Assembly: GCF_000296445.1 (NCBI RefSeq) | Contig: NZ_JH815198.1 | Span: 1,055,114-1,119,113 of the forward strand | Length of the DNA: 64,000 nucleotides | From: Slackia piriformis YIT 12062 | Lineage (GTDB): Bacteria; Actinomycetota; Coriobacteriia; Coriobacteriales; Eggerthellaceae | Direction: 5' to 3' | Part shown: positions 20,506-29,475 of the stretch, piece by piece | How positions within the stretch are numbered: the first letter of the stretch is position 1 | How the letters are laid out: each line of letters starts with the position of its first letter | Made by a program: the position numbers and the translations under genes | The notes under the pieces: model-generated | The model's database searches: none | What the model was told of the DNA's origin: nothing | The model's input: the letters and a program-made list of their open reading frames with translations, nothing else

Positions 20506-21327
20506 ATGACCGAAAACAATTCCGAGAAAGCACGCATGGTGAAAAAACCGGCCGTAATCACCGCAGCATGTATCGCCGCAGCCGCATTTGTCGTAGTCGC
20601 ATTATTTGCAACGCACGTCATTTGTCTCCACGATTGGAAGCCCGCCACCTGCACCGAACCCGAAAAATGCGCCGTATGCGGAAGAACGCAAAACGAACCT
20701 CTTGGACACGACCTACAAGAAGCCACTTGTCTCGATCCGCAAATATGCCTGCGCTGCAACGAAACCTTCGCAAGCCCGCTTGGCCATGATGTAGACGAAT
20801 GGGAAACCGTGCATGAGGCAAGCTGTTCCGAAACAGGCGAAAAGCACGGCATCTGCCAACGCTGCAAGCAGACGATTACGGAAGAAATTCCCAAAATCGC
20901 CCATACCGAAGGCGACTGGAGCATCGTCGTCGACGCAGCGATCAACAGCGACGGAACCGTCACACCGGGAGAAAAGGCGTTAATTTGCTCGGTATGCGGA
21001 TCGGAAATAAAGCGGGAGCAATACAGCGTGGAAGTAACGCTTTCCCAGCAAAACGCCCTGAAGCAGACCCGCGATTATTTGACGTGGCTGCACCCCTCGT
21101 ATGCCTATCTCGTCGATTGGCTTGAAACCTACGACGGATACACGCACGAAGACGCAGTGTTTGCAGCCGACTATTGCGGCGCCGATTGGAACGAACAGGC
21201 GATTCTGTGCGCCAAAAACAGACTGAGCATGTCGGGAGCGTCGCGCGACGGCTTGGTCGAAGAGCTCCGCTACATGCAGTTCGACAACGCCCAGATAGAG
21301 CAGGCCCTCGCGGCGGTTGGATATTAA
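20506..21327 (+). CDS. membrane-anchored CxxC-repeat protein with C-terminal Ltp-like repeats
   Basis: The 273-residue protein has a strong ribosome site (AAAGAAAGG) and follows the regulator by 44 bases. One hydrophobic segment (about residues 15-38) anchors it, with the rest probably outside. Residues 42-165 carry four CxxC pairs (C55/C58, C81/C84, C117/C120, C161/C164), three of them in a repeat of the form ATC-x5-6-CxxC ending with LGHD. Residues 180-273 contain two copies of a motif like the Ltp/host-cell-surface-exposed lipoprotein repeat (YTHEDAVFAADYCGADWNEQAILCAKNRL; FDNAQIEQALAAVGY). Ltp proteins in some phages block DNA injection by other phages. Whether this one does is not known. 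There is no lipobox. Confidence 0.7.
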   Translation: MTENNSEKARMVKKPAVITAACIAAAAFVVVALFATHVICLHDWKPATCTEPEKCAVCGRTQNEPLGHDLQEATCLDPQICLRCNETFASPLGHDVDEWETVHEASCSETGEKHGICQRCKQTITEEIPKIAHTEGDWSIVVDAAINSDGTVTPGEKALICSVCGSEIKREQYSVEVTLSQQNALKQTRDYLTWLHPSYAYLVDWLETYDGYTHEDAVFAADYCGADWNEQAILCAKNRLSMSGASRDGLVEELRYMQFDNAQIEQALAAVGY

Positions 21328-21391
21328 ACAAGTTCTGCAAACGGACGGGTACGGCATACCACGCCGTACCCGCTTGCGAAAGGAGCCGCCA

Positions 21392-22090
21392 ATGGCGAAA
21401 GCAATAGAGAACACCTCCGAAAAAATCGATGAAGAGAAAGCCGGGCGGATTCTCGACACGATTTACGAAAAAACGCTTACAGGTATTCCCAAAGTAAGCA
21501 GACCGGTCGACGACCTGGCCGACGACTATATCCAAAAAAGCAATTCGCCTGAAAAAGCGGCCAAAAAACTCGCAACCGCGCAGATTGCAAAATGCGGAAC
21601 ATCGGGATTCATTGCCGGCCTCGGAGGTCTCATCACCCCGCCCGTGGCAATACCCGCCAATCTAAGCAGCGTTCTCTATGTGCAAATGCGCATGATAGCA
21701 GCCATCGCCAAAATCGGCGGATACGACCCCAAAACAGACCAAGTGCAGACCATGGCGTACATATGCCTCACGGGAAGCGCAGCCTCCAACATCGTGAAAG
21801 ATGCGGGCATAAAAATAGGAGAGAAAACTCTCGAGGCCGCAATCAAGAAAATCCCAAGAGCAGCTCTTACCAAAATCAATCAGAAAATCGGATTCAGGCT
21901 TATAACGAAATTCGGCGAAAAAGGGGCCATCAACCTCGGAAAAATGATTCCTGTTGCAGGAGGGATTATCGGGGGAAGCTTCGACGCCGTCTCTACGGCA
22001 GCCATCGCATCAAACGCCATCAAGGTATTCATCAGGCACGAAGACATATCTCAGCCCTCCTCTTCGAACGATGGAGCCATAAATCTCTGA
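21392..22090 (+). CDS. EcsC-family protein
   Basis: The start at 21392 has AAAGGAG at the right distance and gives 232 residues. The pattern resembles EcsC-domain proteins (PF12787): a short charged N-terminus, SPEKAAKKLATAQIAKCGTSGF, then a glycine/proline-rich hydrophobic block (GLGGLITPPVAIPANLSSVLYVQMRMIAAIA, residues 76-106) and a second one (GKMIPVAGGIIGGSFDAVSTAAIA, 183-206). These stretches suggest membrane association. EcsC function is unclear; domain members occur in phage defence and secretion-related contexts. After the TGA the frame stays open for 20 codons to a TAG (see findings). Gene content is AT-richer than the flanking core genes. Confidence 0.72.
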   Translation: MAKAIENTSEKIDEEKAGRILDTIYEKTLTGIPKVSRPVDDLADDYIQKSNSPEKAAKKLATAQIAKCGTSGFIAGLGGLITPPVAIPANLSSVLYVQMRMIAAIAKIGGYDPKTDQVQTMAYICLTGSAASNIVKDAGIKIGEKTLEAAIKKIPRAALTKINQKIGFRLITKFGEKGAINLGKMIPVAGGIIGGSFDAVSTAAIASNAIKVFIRHEDISQPSSSNDGAINL

Positions 22091-22210
22091 AGCATCGTTG
22101 GCGACACCGTGCAGGCAATCGGTGGATTCATCGGAGCAATCAGAAGAAAATAGCCTCATGAGACGGCAGGCACCCCCGTAGCGTTACACAGGAATAAAGG
22201 AGGAACGCCT

Positions 22211-22390
22211 ATGTCCCCATTCGACCCACTCAAATTCGCAAGCGATATTGCCAACGGGATAGGAAGCGGCATAGGGCAGGTGGCCAGCGACGCCTTCCGT
22301 ATCGCCGAACAGGCCGGCGCAGCGGTGGCCGACGGCATCGGCCAAGCCTTCGAAGCGGTGACAAAAACCACCGCAGACGCAGCCAATTGA
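22211..22390 (+). CDS. 59-residue glycine/alanine-rich helical protein
   Basis: This short gene has an excellent ribosome site (AAAGGAGGAAC, 4 bases before ATG) and reads MSPFDPLKFASDIANG... to a TGA at 22388-22390. The protein is rich in Ala and Gly with GxGxG-like spacing (ANGIGSGIGQVASDAF; AEQAGAAVADGIGQAFEAV) and regularly placed acidic residues, which would make one or two amphipathic helices. It has no signal peptide or cysteine. It lies between the EcsC gene and the 136-residue gene. No homology is recognised; an interaction with membranes or with its EcsC neighbour is only a guess. Confidence 0.65.
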   Translation: MSPFDPLKFASDIANGIGSGIGQVASDAFRIAEQAGAAVADGIGQAFEAVTKTTADAAN

Positions 22391-22459
22391 AAACCCGAAC
22401 CACGCTATAGCGCGACAATCACGAAAAAGTGCGTATACATCAAGCCTTGCAAAATAACC

Positions 22460-22870
22460 GTGTTGAAAATCACCGAAGACAACAACGGAAACCCCATCGA
22501 AAGCCGTCCGCGCACAATGAGAATGTCTCGGGACGGGGACGGCATTGAGATAGTCGATTCGCTCGGACAAACCATCGAATCTTTATCTATAGCGAATTGC
22601 AGCCTTTTCAGCAAAAGCGAGAAAGTGGATACCGGAAACCCCCTGATGAAAATAGCCGCAGGCGCTTTCGGATGGTCGCATACGCCATACGGACCGCTTC
22701 CGGGAGCATTGCTTGGAGCGGCATCGAGCATTTTCGCCCAAAAAGAACGCGATATCTGGCATGCGGAAATCATGCAACACAATGGCGAAAAAATAGTCTA
22801 CCGATTGGCCGATAAATCAGATGGCGAAGAACTCATCGATTTTCTTGAGACATACATGCGCGAGATGTAA
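22460..22870 (+). CDS. hypothetical protein with an internal glycine-rich hydrophobic segment
   Basis: The 136-residue frame opens at a GTG (22460) or the adjacent TTG; there is no ATG upstream and the ribosome site is weak, so the start is uncertain. The N-terminal and C-terminal parts look like beta-strands (MRMSRDGDGIEIVDSLGQTIESLSI; RDIWHAEIMQHNGEKIVYRLA) and the chain ends with a helix (GEELIDFLETYM). Between them residues 60-91 form a Gly/Pro/Ala-rich hydrophobic segment (MKIAAGAFGW, LPGALLGAASSIF). This resembles a PH-like fold with a membrane-inserting loop, but I cannot assign a family. It is the last gene of the plus-strand island. Confidence 0.6.
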   Translation: MLKITEDNNGNPIESRPRTMRMSRDGDGIEIVDSLGQTIESLSIANCSLFSKSEKVDTGNPLMKIAAGAFGWSHTPYGPLPGALLGAASSIFAQKERDIWHAEIMQHNGEKIVYRLADKSDGEELIDFLETYMREM

Positions 22871-23056
22871 ACCACGCGTACGAACCCCAAAAAACGCCCC
22901 GCCCAATGCATTGAAAACGACCGAGGAGCGCGCATAGTCCCGTCAAAATCGACAAACGCCGTCAACGACAACCTTGAAGGCTGGAACGACCGTGCGCATG
23001 CCAGACGGCCTCCCTCGCATTCCGCTTGCTTTTTCCATCATAGCCCGCAAGCCTCG

Positions 23057-24088
23057 TTAGGCATCGCCGCCTAGATACGCCGCTTCTTCGGCCTCTATGC
23101 GCACGCGGTCTTCAAGCAAACGCTCAAGCACAGCATCAAAATCGTCGATGGTCACGCATTGGTTCAAATCGCCCCGAGCACGGGCGGCGCCTGGTATGCC
23201 TTTCAGATACCACATGACATGCTTGCGCATGTACACGAGGTTGTTCCCCATGCGCTGAGAAAGAAGCTCCGCATGCCGATGCGCCATGGCCACGCGCTGC
23301 TCGGCGGAAGGCGGCGCAGGCTCGTCCTTGCCGCAAAGCGCAGCTTTCACCTGAGAGAACAACCACGGATTACCCTGCGCGGCACGACCGATCATCACCG
23401 CGTCGCACCCCGTCTGCCGCACAAGAGCCACAGCGTCAGAACCGCTTTTCACGTCTCCGTTACCGATTACGGGAATGCTGAGCGCACGCTTGACGCGCGC
23501 GACGACGTCCCAATCAGCAACGCCAGTGTAGAACTGGGCGGCTGTGCGGCCATGAACCGCCACGGCGGCCGCCCCGGCGTCTTCCACCATGCGGGCGAAC
23601 TCGACCGCGCAGTCCTCGCCTGCGCAATACCCCTTGCGAAACTTCACCGTGACCGGATGCTCAACCGCCCCGGAAACCCGGCGCACGATATCGCATGCCA
23701 AATCGGGAGTCTTCAGCAGCGCGCTGCCGTCGCCCTTCTTCACGATTTTCGGAGCCGGACATCCCATGTTGATGTCTATATACGCAAGCGCATCGCCCAT
23801 CTGTTCTTCGACCCATGCGGCCTCGCGGGCCATGGTATCCGGCTCATGGCCGAACAGCTGCACGGCCACCCGGCTTTCGTTGGAAGCACGGTCGAGCAGA
23901 TGGCGCGTCTTCTCGTTGGCAAACGAAAGCGCCTTCGAAGAAACCATCTCGGTATAGGTAAGGTCCACCCCGCATTCAATGCACAGCTGGCGAAAGGCGA
24001 TGTCGTTCACTCCCGCCATGGGGGCAAGCAGCACGGGAACCGCATCGGAGGAAACCCGGTCTGACAAAAGGCTACGGAGCCAGCTCAT
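23057..24088 (-). CDS. dusB: tRNA-dihydrouridine synthase
   Basis: Dus enzymes reduce uridines in tRNA with FMN and NADPH. From the ATG at 24088 (GGGAGG upstream, 17-base overlap with hemW) it has 343 residues. It shows the start block VLLAPMAGVNDIAFRQLC, the active-site cysteine loop NMGCPAPKIVKKGDGSALL, VHGRTAAQFYTG, PVIGNGDVKSG and MIGRAAQGNPWLF. The two C-terminal helices end near MRKHVMWYLKG. It is DusB-like by these blocks; the exact uridine target is not determinable. Confidence 0.93.
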   Translation of the reverse strand: MSWLRSLLSDRVSSDAVPVLLAPMAGVNDIAFRQLCIECGVDLTYTEMVSSKALSFANEKTRHLLDRASNESRVAVQLFGHEPDTMAREAAWVEEQMGDALAYIDINMGCPAPKIVKKGDGSALLKTPDLACDIVRRVSGAVEHPVTVKFRKGYCAGEDCAVEFARMVEDAGAAAVAVHGRTAAQFYTGVADWDVVARVKRALSIPVIGNGDVKSGSDAVALVRQTGCDAVMIGRAAQGNPWLFSQVKAALCGKDEPAPPSAEQRVAMAHRHAELLSQRMGNNLVYMRKHVMWYLKGIPGAARARGDLNQCVTIDDFDAVLERLLEDRVRIEAEEAAYLGGDA

Positions 24089-25184
24089 AGAGCCTCCCAT
24101 ACAGTTCGTTGCCCAGAAGCCATCCCCCGAACGTGGGCATGTAGCGGCCGCCTTTGCGCTCGACCAGATTGTCGCGCACCATGCCGCGATACACCTCGAG
24201 CACTTCGGGAAGAAGCAGCGCCGCTTCACGGACCTCGTCCTCGGAGACGCCACGGCACATGCGCATCTTCATCATGAGATCTTCTGCCGCCATCTGCCTG
24301 CGGTCAAGGTCGTCAACCACTTCGCCGTCCTGCACGCGCATGCGGCGCGCAGAGTTCTGCGTCATGGTGACAGCGGAGGTACCCAGCCCCAGGTAGGGAA
24401 CGCCCGTCCAGTAGGCTATGTTGTGTCTGCATTCGTAGCCTTCTTTTGCGTAGCTTGCCACTTCGTAGCGATGGAACCCGGCGGGCGTAAGCTCGTTGGG
24501 AGCCATGGCCATCATAAGGGCCTCGTGCTCTTCGTTGACATCTTCTATCTCGCCGGCATCCACCATGTTGCGAAAAGGCGTGTGGTCCTCGATCGTCAGA
24601 GGGTAGACGCTCACGTGGGTGACTCCGAGATCGATAGCTTTGCGGAGGCTTTCGAGGAACATCTCGGGCGTCTGCCCCGGTATGCCGCACATCAAATCGA
24701 CCGAGACGTTTTCGAAACGCTCCTGAGCCATGCGGACGGCCTCTTCGGCGCGCGCCCCGTCATGCACGCGGTCAAGCGTCTTGAGCAGACCGTCGTCGAA
24801 GCTCTGCACGCCGATGGAAAGGCGGTTGACGCCCAACGCATAGATGTCTCGGACGAGCTCGGGCGTGATGCTTTCAGGATTCGCCTCCATGGAGCATTCC
24901 ACATCGGGCGTCAAGTCCATGGAAACCCCGAGCGTGTACAGCAGGTTCGAAAGATGCTTCGAGCCGATATAGGAAGGGGTTCCGCCGCCGAGGTAGACGG
25001 TCTCTATCGCGGAAAGCTCGCCTTCTTTCGCCTTGCGGCGGATATCGAGAATGAGCCGCTCTATGTACTCGCCGATTTCTGGGCTATCGCGGTCGACGGC
25101 GCGCGTGGCGAAATCGCAATACGCGCAGCGATGCTTGCAAAACGGAAGATGGATATAGAGCGCTTTATAGGGATCGTGAGGCAT
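24072..25184 (-). CDS. hemW: HemW-type radical SAM heme chaperone
   Basis: This 370-residue protein has the radical SAM motif CKHRCAYCDF near residue 15, then YLGGGTPSYIG and the E-containing CSMEANPESI. It lacks the extended N-terminus of true oxygen-independent coproporphyrinogen oxidase (HemN) and matches HemW, a heme insertion protein often misnamed hemN. The ATG at 25184 overlaps the nitroreductase stop as TAATG. The family assignment is firm, the heme role is inferred from the family. Confidence 0.9.
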   Translation of the reverse strand: MPHDPYKALYIHLPFCKHRCAYCDFATRAVDRDSPEIGEYIERLILDIRRKAKEGELSAIETVYLGGGTPSYIGSKHLSNLLYTLGVSMDLTPDVECSMEANPESITPELVRDIYALGVNRLSIGVQSFDDGLLKTLDRVHDGARAEEAVRMAQERFENVSVDLMCGIPGQTPEMFLESLRKAIDLGVTHVSVYPLTIEDHTPFRNMVDAGEIEDVNEEHEALMMAMAPNELTPAGFHRYEVASYAKEGYECRHNIAYWTGVPYLGLGTSAVTMTQNSARRMRVQDGEVVDDLDRRQMAAEDLMMKMRMCRGVSEDEVREAALLLPEVLEVYRGMVRDNLVERKGGRYMPTFGGWLLGNELYGRLYELAP

Positions 25185-25705
25185 TATTCCACCCATCTGA
25201 TGACGTCTTTACGAACAGGAACGCGGAGGTCATCGGCCGCATAGCCAAGGGCCGCAAGGCCGTGGACCTCGTGATCTTCGGGAATGCCGAACGCATCGAG
25301 CTGTGCACGAATACGAGCGTTGTCGCATATCCCCTCGAGCTGATTGATCCAGACGCTGCCGATGCCGAGGCTCGTAGCGGCGAGCATCATGTTCTCCATG
25401 GCGCAGGAATCGTCTTGCTTGCCCCATGGGCTTTCCTTGACATGAGAGACGATGACGATGGCTGCGGGGCAATACATGTCATAGCCCTCCCGGCCGAGGA
25501 CCTCGCCAATCACGCCCGCCAAAACGGCGATGCGCTTGCGATCAGGCACAACGGTAAACGTCCATTCTTGCCGGTTCATGCCGCTGGGAGCCCAAGGGCC
25601 GCAGGCGACGATGGCCTCAAGGTCTTCACGCGCGATCGGCTCGTCTGTGAACGAGCGCACGCTTCGGCGCGCGAGAATCGTCTTGATGGTTTCGTTCGTC
25701 TTCAT
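25184..25705 (-). CDS. nitroreductase-family flavoprotein
   Basis: The protein has 173 residues from the ATG at 25705 (AGAGG 5-6 bases upstream); the in-frame opening further up carries no homology. FMN-contacting signatures are RRSVRSFTDEPI near residue 12, PSGMNRQEW near 40, and GIGSVWI near 118. Nitroreductases take two electrons from NAD(P)H to quinones, nitro compounds or similar acceptors. Its actual substrate is unknown. It is coupled to hemW by TAATG. Confidence 0.88.
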   Translation of the reverse strand: MKTNETIKTILARRSVRSFTDEPIAREDLEAIVACGPWAPSGMNRQEWTFTVVPDRKRIAVLAGVIGEVLGREGYDMYCPAAIVIVSHVKESPWGKQDDSCAMENMMLAATSLGIGSVWINQLEGICDNARIRAQLDAFGIPEDHEVHGLAALGYAADDLRVPVRKDVIRWVE

Positions 25706-25828
25706 AAACGCCTCTTTCTCGCTGTCTTTCGCGGGAATTATAGACCGCACCCGCACGGAGGGCCCGTGAATGCTTCCCGCGTCACGAAACGAACGCGAAG
25801 CGCGATCGAAACGCGCGCTCCGACACGA

Positions 25829-25852
25829 AGCAAAATGCGCCCCGCGAGGCGC
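25829..25852 (-). terminator. intrinsic terminator after the EFR1 ferredoxin gene
   Basis: TGCGCC pairs with GGCGCA around a 6-base loop and is followed by TTTTGC on the minus strand. It lies 48 bases after the stop at 25900 and before the nitroreductase. Confidence 0.6.
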
Positions 25853-25899
25853 ACCGTGCCATGGACGCCCCGTCCGCACCGCGGCTTTCCGGCGGATGC

Positions 25900-26679
25900 C
25901 TAGAGGTAGATGCGGGAGCCTTGCCTCTTCGAATGCTTCGCCGTGAAAACACCCGCCGCCATCTTGAATTTGAGGCCGCACACCGAACGTCCTTTCAGGG
26001 GACAAACCGCAACGCATCGCATGCACGAGATGCATCGGGCGGCATCGATCGACTTCGGATTCTCGAAGGAGATGGCGCCCACGGGACATTCGAGAGCGCA
26101 CCGAGCGCAAGCGGTGCACGCTCCCACGATCTCGGGAATGAACGGCACGCCCCCGAATTCACGGTAAGGCCGAGAGCCCGGCACCCGCACGACAGACATA
26201 TCGTCGCACGAAGAGGCGGACGGGAGCTTCTCGCTCGTTTTTTTGGCGAAAGCGTCTATGTCCGCAAAATCGGCGGCATCGGGCCGGCCGGACGCGACCC
26301 TTTCGAAGATGGAATGCTGCGCGACGAATGCAGCCGCGGAAACAACGCGGAAACCGGCCTTTTCCACCGCGTCGGCAAGCTCTAGAAGCGTGTCGTCGAT
26401 ATCCCTATTGCCGTACGAAACCACCAAAACCGCGCAGGCGCCGTTGCCTTCGCACGCCGCAATCTTGTCAAGCGCGGGGGCAGGAACGCGGCCTCCGTAC
26501 GACGGAACGCCGAAAACCACAAGATCGCCCGCATCGAACGCTTGATTGACCTGGCTTTTTTCGCGCGTGATATCGAACTCTTCCGCATCGACGCCGAAAG
26601 CGCGGCAAAACCGCCTTACGATGGTCTTCGTCGACCCCGTGGCGGAAAAGACCACGGAATACATCTTCTTCGTCTCCAT
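25900..26679 (-). CDS. EFR1-type flavodoxin-ferredoxin protein
   Basis: From the ATG at 26679 the protein has 259 residues. The first 160 form a flavodoxin-like domain with an FMN loop SATGSTK (12-18) and VVFGVPSYGGRVP (54-66). The C-terminal part carries two 4Fe-4S clusters: CTACARCALECP (188-199) and CISCMRCVAVCP (216-227). EFR1-family proteins are common in gut anaerobes and their role in electron transfer is not established. It is followed by a terminator and is probably its own transcript. Confidence 0.9.
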   Translation of the reverse strand: METKKMYSVVFSATGSTKTIVRRFCRAFGVDAEEFDITREKSQVNQAFDAGDLVVFGVPSYGGRVPAPALDKIAACEGNGACAVLVVSYGNRDIDDTLLELADAVEKAGFRVVSAAAFVAQHSIFERVASGRPDAADFADIDAFAKKTSEKLPSASSCDDMSVVRVPGSRPYREFGGVPFIPEIVGACTACARCALECPVGAISFENPKSIDAARCISCMRCVAVCPLKGRSVCGLKFKMAAGVFTAKHSKRQGSRIYL

Positions 26680-26742
26680 AAGCGCACCCTTTCGACAGCA
26701 GCGGCCCCGCGCCATGCGGAGCCGCCGCGAAAAAGACCCGGT

Positions 26743-28548
26743 CTATTCGTCCACCTTGAGGATGGCCATGAAGGCTTCCTGGGGAACCTCTACGTTGCCG
26801 ATGGCCTTCATGCGCTTCTTGCCGGCCTTCTGCTTCTCGAGCAGCTTGCGCTTGCGAGAGATGTCGCCGCCGTAGCACTTGGCCAAGACGTCCTTGCGCT
26901 TTGCGCGCACCGTCTGGCGGGACAGGACGCGCCCGCCGACCGCCGCCTGGATAGGAACCTCGAACATCTGCTGAGGGATGATCTCCTTGAGCTTCTCGCA
27001 CAGCACGCGGCCGCGGTCGTACGCCTTGTCCTTATGGACGATGAAAGAGAGTGCATCGATCGGCTTGCCCGAAAGCAGGATATCAAGCTTCTGCAGCGCG
27101 CCCGGCTTATAGCCCAGATACTCGTAATCGAGGCTGGCATAGCCTTTCGTGCGGCTTTTGAGCTGGTCGAAGTAATCCAAGATCAGCTCGGACGACGGAA
27201 TCTCCCATATCATCTCCACCGTGGTAGTGGACAGATAGTTCATGGTCTTGAACGTTCCACGATGCGCGACGGTGAGGTCCATAACCGCGCCCACGTAGTC
27301 GGGCGGAATCATGATGGTCGCCTTCAGGTACGGCTCTTCAACATGGTCGATATGCGAAGGGTCCGGCATATCCTGGGGGGAATGAAGGCTCACCATGTCG
27401 CCGTTGGTTTTGTATACGTGGTATTCCACGCTCGGGGCGGTAGCGATCAGGTCGAGCCCGAATTCGCGCTCGAGACGCTCCTTGATAACCTCCATGTGAA
27501 GCAGCCCCAAGAATCCCACGCGGAACCCGAAGCCGAGCGCATGGCTATTCTCCGCCTCCCAGATAAGCGCGGGGTCATTGAGGGAGAGTTTCTCCAGCGC
27601 CTCCTTCAACGGCTCGTACTGGTCTCCGTCGATCGGGAACAAGCCCGTATAGACCATGGGCTTAGCCTCGCGATAGCCCGGAAGCGGCTCTTCGACGCCT
27701 CCAACCTTGGAGGTGATCGTGTCGCCCACGCGGACCTGCGATACGTCTTTCAAGCCAGTGACCAAATATCCTACTTCGCCGACCGAAAGCTCAGGAAGCG
27801 CAATCTCGGCGGGACGGCGCGCGCCCACCTCTTCGACCTGCATCTCGGTTTTCGCGTTGACCAGACGAACCGCATCTCCTTTTTTGATCGAGCCGTCCAC
27901 GACACGAATCAAGGCAACAACGCCACGGTAGGCATCGAAGTAAGAGTCGAAGATAAGCGCGCGCAAGGGAGCCTTCGGATCGCCTTCGGGGGAAGGAATC
28001 ATATGGACTACGGCCTCGAGAAGATCGGGAATACCCGCGCCGGTCTTGCCGCTGGCGAGAATCGCATCGTCCGCAGGAATAGCGAGGCCGTCTTCGATTT
28101 CTTCCTTCACGCGTTCGGGCTCGGCGGCGGGAAGGTCGATTTTGTTGATAAGCGGAATGATTTCCAGGTCGGCGTTCATCGCCATCATGGCGTTCGCGAC
28201 CGTTTGCGCTTCCACGCCCTGAGTGGCGTCCACCACGAGCACGGCGCCTTCGCATGCCGCAAGACTGCGGCTAACCTCGTAGGTGAAGTCCACATGACCC
28301 GGCGTGTCAATCAGGTTGAACTGATACTTCTGACCGTCGTCGGACGTGTAGTCCACGCGCACGGCCTGGCTTTTAATCGTGATGCCGCGCTCTCGTTCGA
28401 TATCCATGCTATCGAGCAGCTGTTCGGTCATGTCTCGCTTCGAGACCGTTCCCGTGAGTTCGAGAATACGGTCGGAAAGCGTCGACTTGCCGTGGTCGAT
28501 ATGGGCGATGATGCTGAAATTTCTGATAAAGCGAGGATCGGTTGCCAT
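26743..28548 (-). CDS. lepA: elongation factor 4 (LepA)
   Basis: EF4 is a ribosomal GTPase that resembles EF-G without domain IV. The 601-residue protein has [10 protein letters not shown] (G1), the switch [19 protein letters not shown] (G3), NKIDLP (G4), and the family C-terminal domain with [23 protein letters not shown]. All domains are complete. Confidence 0.98.
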   Translation of the reverse strand: MATDPRFIRNFSIIAHIDHGKSTLSDRILELTGTVSKRDMTEQLLDSMDIERERGITIKSQAVRVDYTSDDGQKYQFNLIDTPGHVDFTYEVSRSLAACEGAVLVVDATQGVEAQTVANAMMAMNADLEIIPLINKIDLPAAEPERVKEEIEDGLAIPADDAILASGKTGAGIPDLLEAVVHMIPSPEGDPKAPLRALIFDSYFDAYRGVVALIRVVDGSIKKGDAVRLVNAKTEMQVEEVGARRPAEIALPELSVGEVGYLVTGLKDVSQVRVGDTITSKVGGVEEPLPGYREAKPMVYTGLFPIDGDQYEPLKEALEKLSLNDPALIWEAENSHALGFGFRVGFLGLLHMEVIKERLEREFGLDLIATAPSVEYHVYKTNGDMVSLHSPQDMPDPSHIDHVEEPYLKATIMIPPDYVGAVMDLTVAHRGTFKTMNYLSTTTVEMIWEIPSSELILDYFDQLKSRTKGYASLDYEYLGYKPGALQKLDILLSGKPIDALSFIVHKDKAYDRGRVLCEKLKEIIPQQMFEVPIQAAVGGRVLSRQTVRAKRKDVLAKCYGGDISRKRKLLEKQKAGKKRMKAIGNVEVPQEAFMAILKVDE

Positions 28549-28676
28549 GATGTCCTATACGTTCCTTCGATGTCACGCGAATAATTGAATAGCGTCTTTA
28601 AGGTGCGCATCATATCCTGCGATGCGCACAGCGTATTGTATCGTTTCAACGGCAAGGCGCGAAGACGAACGGCTCT

Positions 28677-29264
28677 TTATGCCTCGGCAAGATGGCGCTC
28701 GATGGCCTTTTTGAGCTCGTCGATGCCCAGTCCGCTTTCCGAAGAGCATGCGACAACCTCCGTCTCGGGACCGAAGGAAAGCTGCTTTCGCAGCGCGGCC
28801 TTCTGACGCATGATCTGCGATTTGCTTAGCTTATCCGCCTTGGTGAGAACGATCATGAACGGCAATTCCGCCTCTTTGAGGAATTCAACCATCTGTACAT
28901 CGAGCGATGTGGCAGGATGGCGAATGTCGATCAGGGAGACCACGAGCGTGAAATTGCGATCCTGCTCGAAATAGCCGTTGATCATCTCGGCCCAACGCAC
29001 CTTCTCGGATTTCGAGACCTGGGCATATCCGTACCCCGGAAGGTCTACGAAATGAGAGTTTTCGGCATTAAAGAAATTGATGGTAGACGTCTTGCCCGGC
29101 TTCGAAGAAACCTTGGCAAGCTTCTTGCGGTTGAAAAGCTTATTGAGCAAGGATGACTTGCCGACATTGGAGCGACCCACGAAGGCGACCTCGGGACGCG
29201 TCGAAGCCGGAAGCTGCCCCGACGTTCCGTACGCGGCAGCAAAACTGACATTATGGTAATTCAT
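28677..29264 (-). CDS. ysxC: ribosome biogenesis GTPase YsxC/EngB
   Basis: EngB is a single-domain GTPase needed for 50S assembly. The 195-residue protein shows G1 GRSNVGKSS, G2 region KPGKTSTINFF, G3 DLPGYGYA, G4 TKADKLS, and the C-terminal SSESGLGIDEL. Length and motifs are standard. It sits between lepA and rpsT. Confidence 0.97.
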   Translation of the reverse strand: MNYHNVSFAAAYGTSGQLPASTRPEVAFVGRSNVGKSSLLNKLFNRKKLAKVSSKPGKTSTINFFNAENSHFVDLPGYGYAQVSKSEKVRWAEMINGYFEQDRNFTLVVSLIDIRHPATSLDVQMVEFLKEAELPFMIVLTKADKLSKSQIMRQKAALRKQLSFGPETEVVACSSESGLGIDELKKAIERHLAEA

Positions 29265-29408
29265 CGGTTCTCCTGTCTTGGATTTCGCCTGTTATGGTAC
29301 CCGATTCGATGCGGCTTCCCTCAAAAAACAGGAAACAGGCATGCGACGAAGCGGCGACGCGGCACGCGCGCTATGGACGACCCGCCAGCTTTCCTGGATG
29401 GCGGCGCA

Positions 29409-29440
29409 TAAAAAGAGAGGCCCCGATCTCTCGGAGCCTC
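29409..29440 (-). terminator. intrinsic terminator after rpsT
   Basis: A GC-rich stem (GAGGCTCCGA with TCGGGGCCTC, GAGA loop) is followed by TCTTTTT on the minus strand, 36 bases below the rpsT stop. Confidence 0.85.
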
Positions 29441-29475
29441 CTTCCCCTTAAAAGTGCGGAAATACCGCGAGATGC

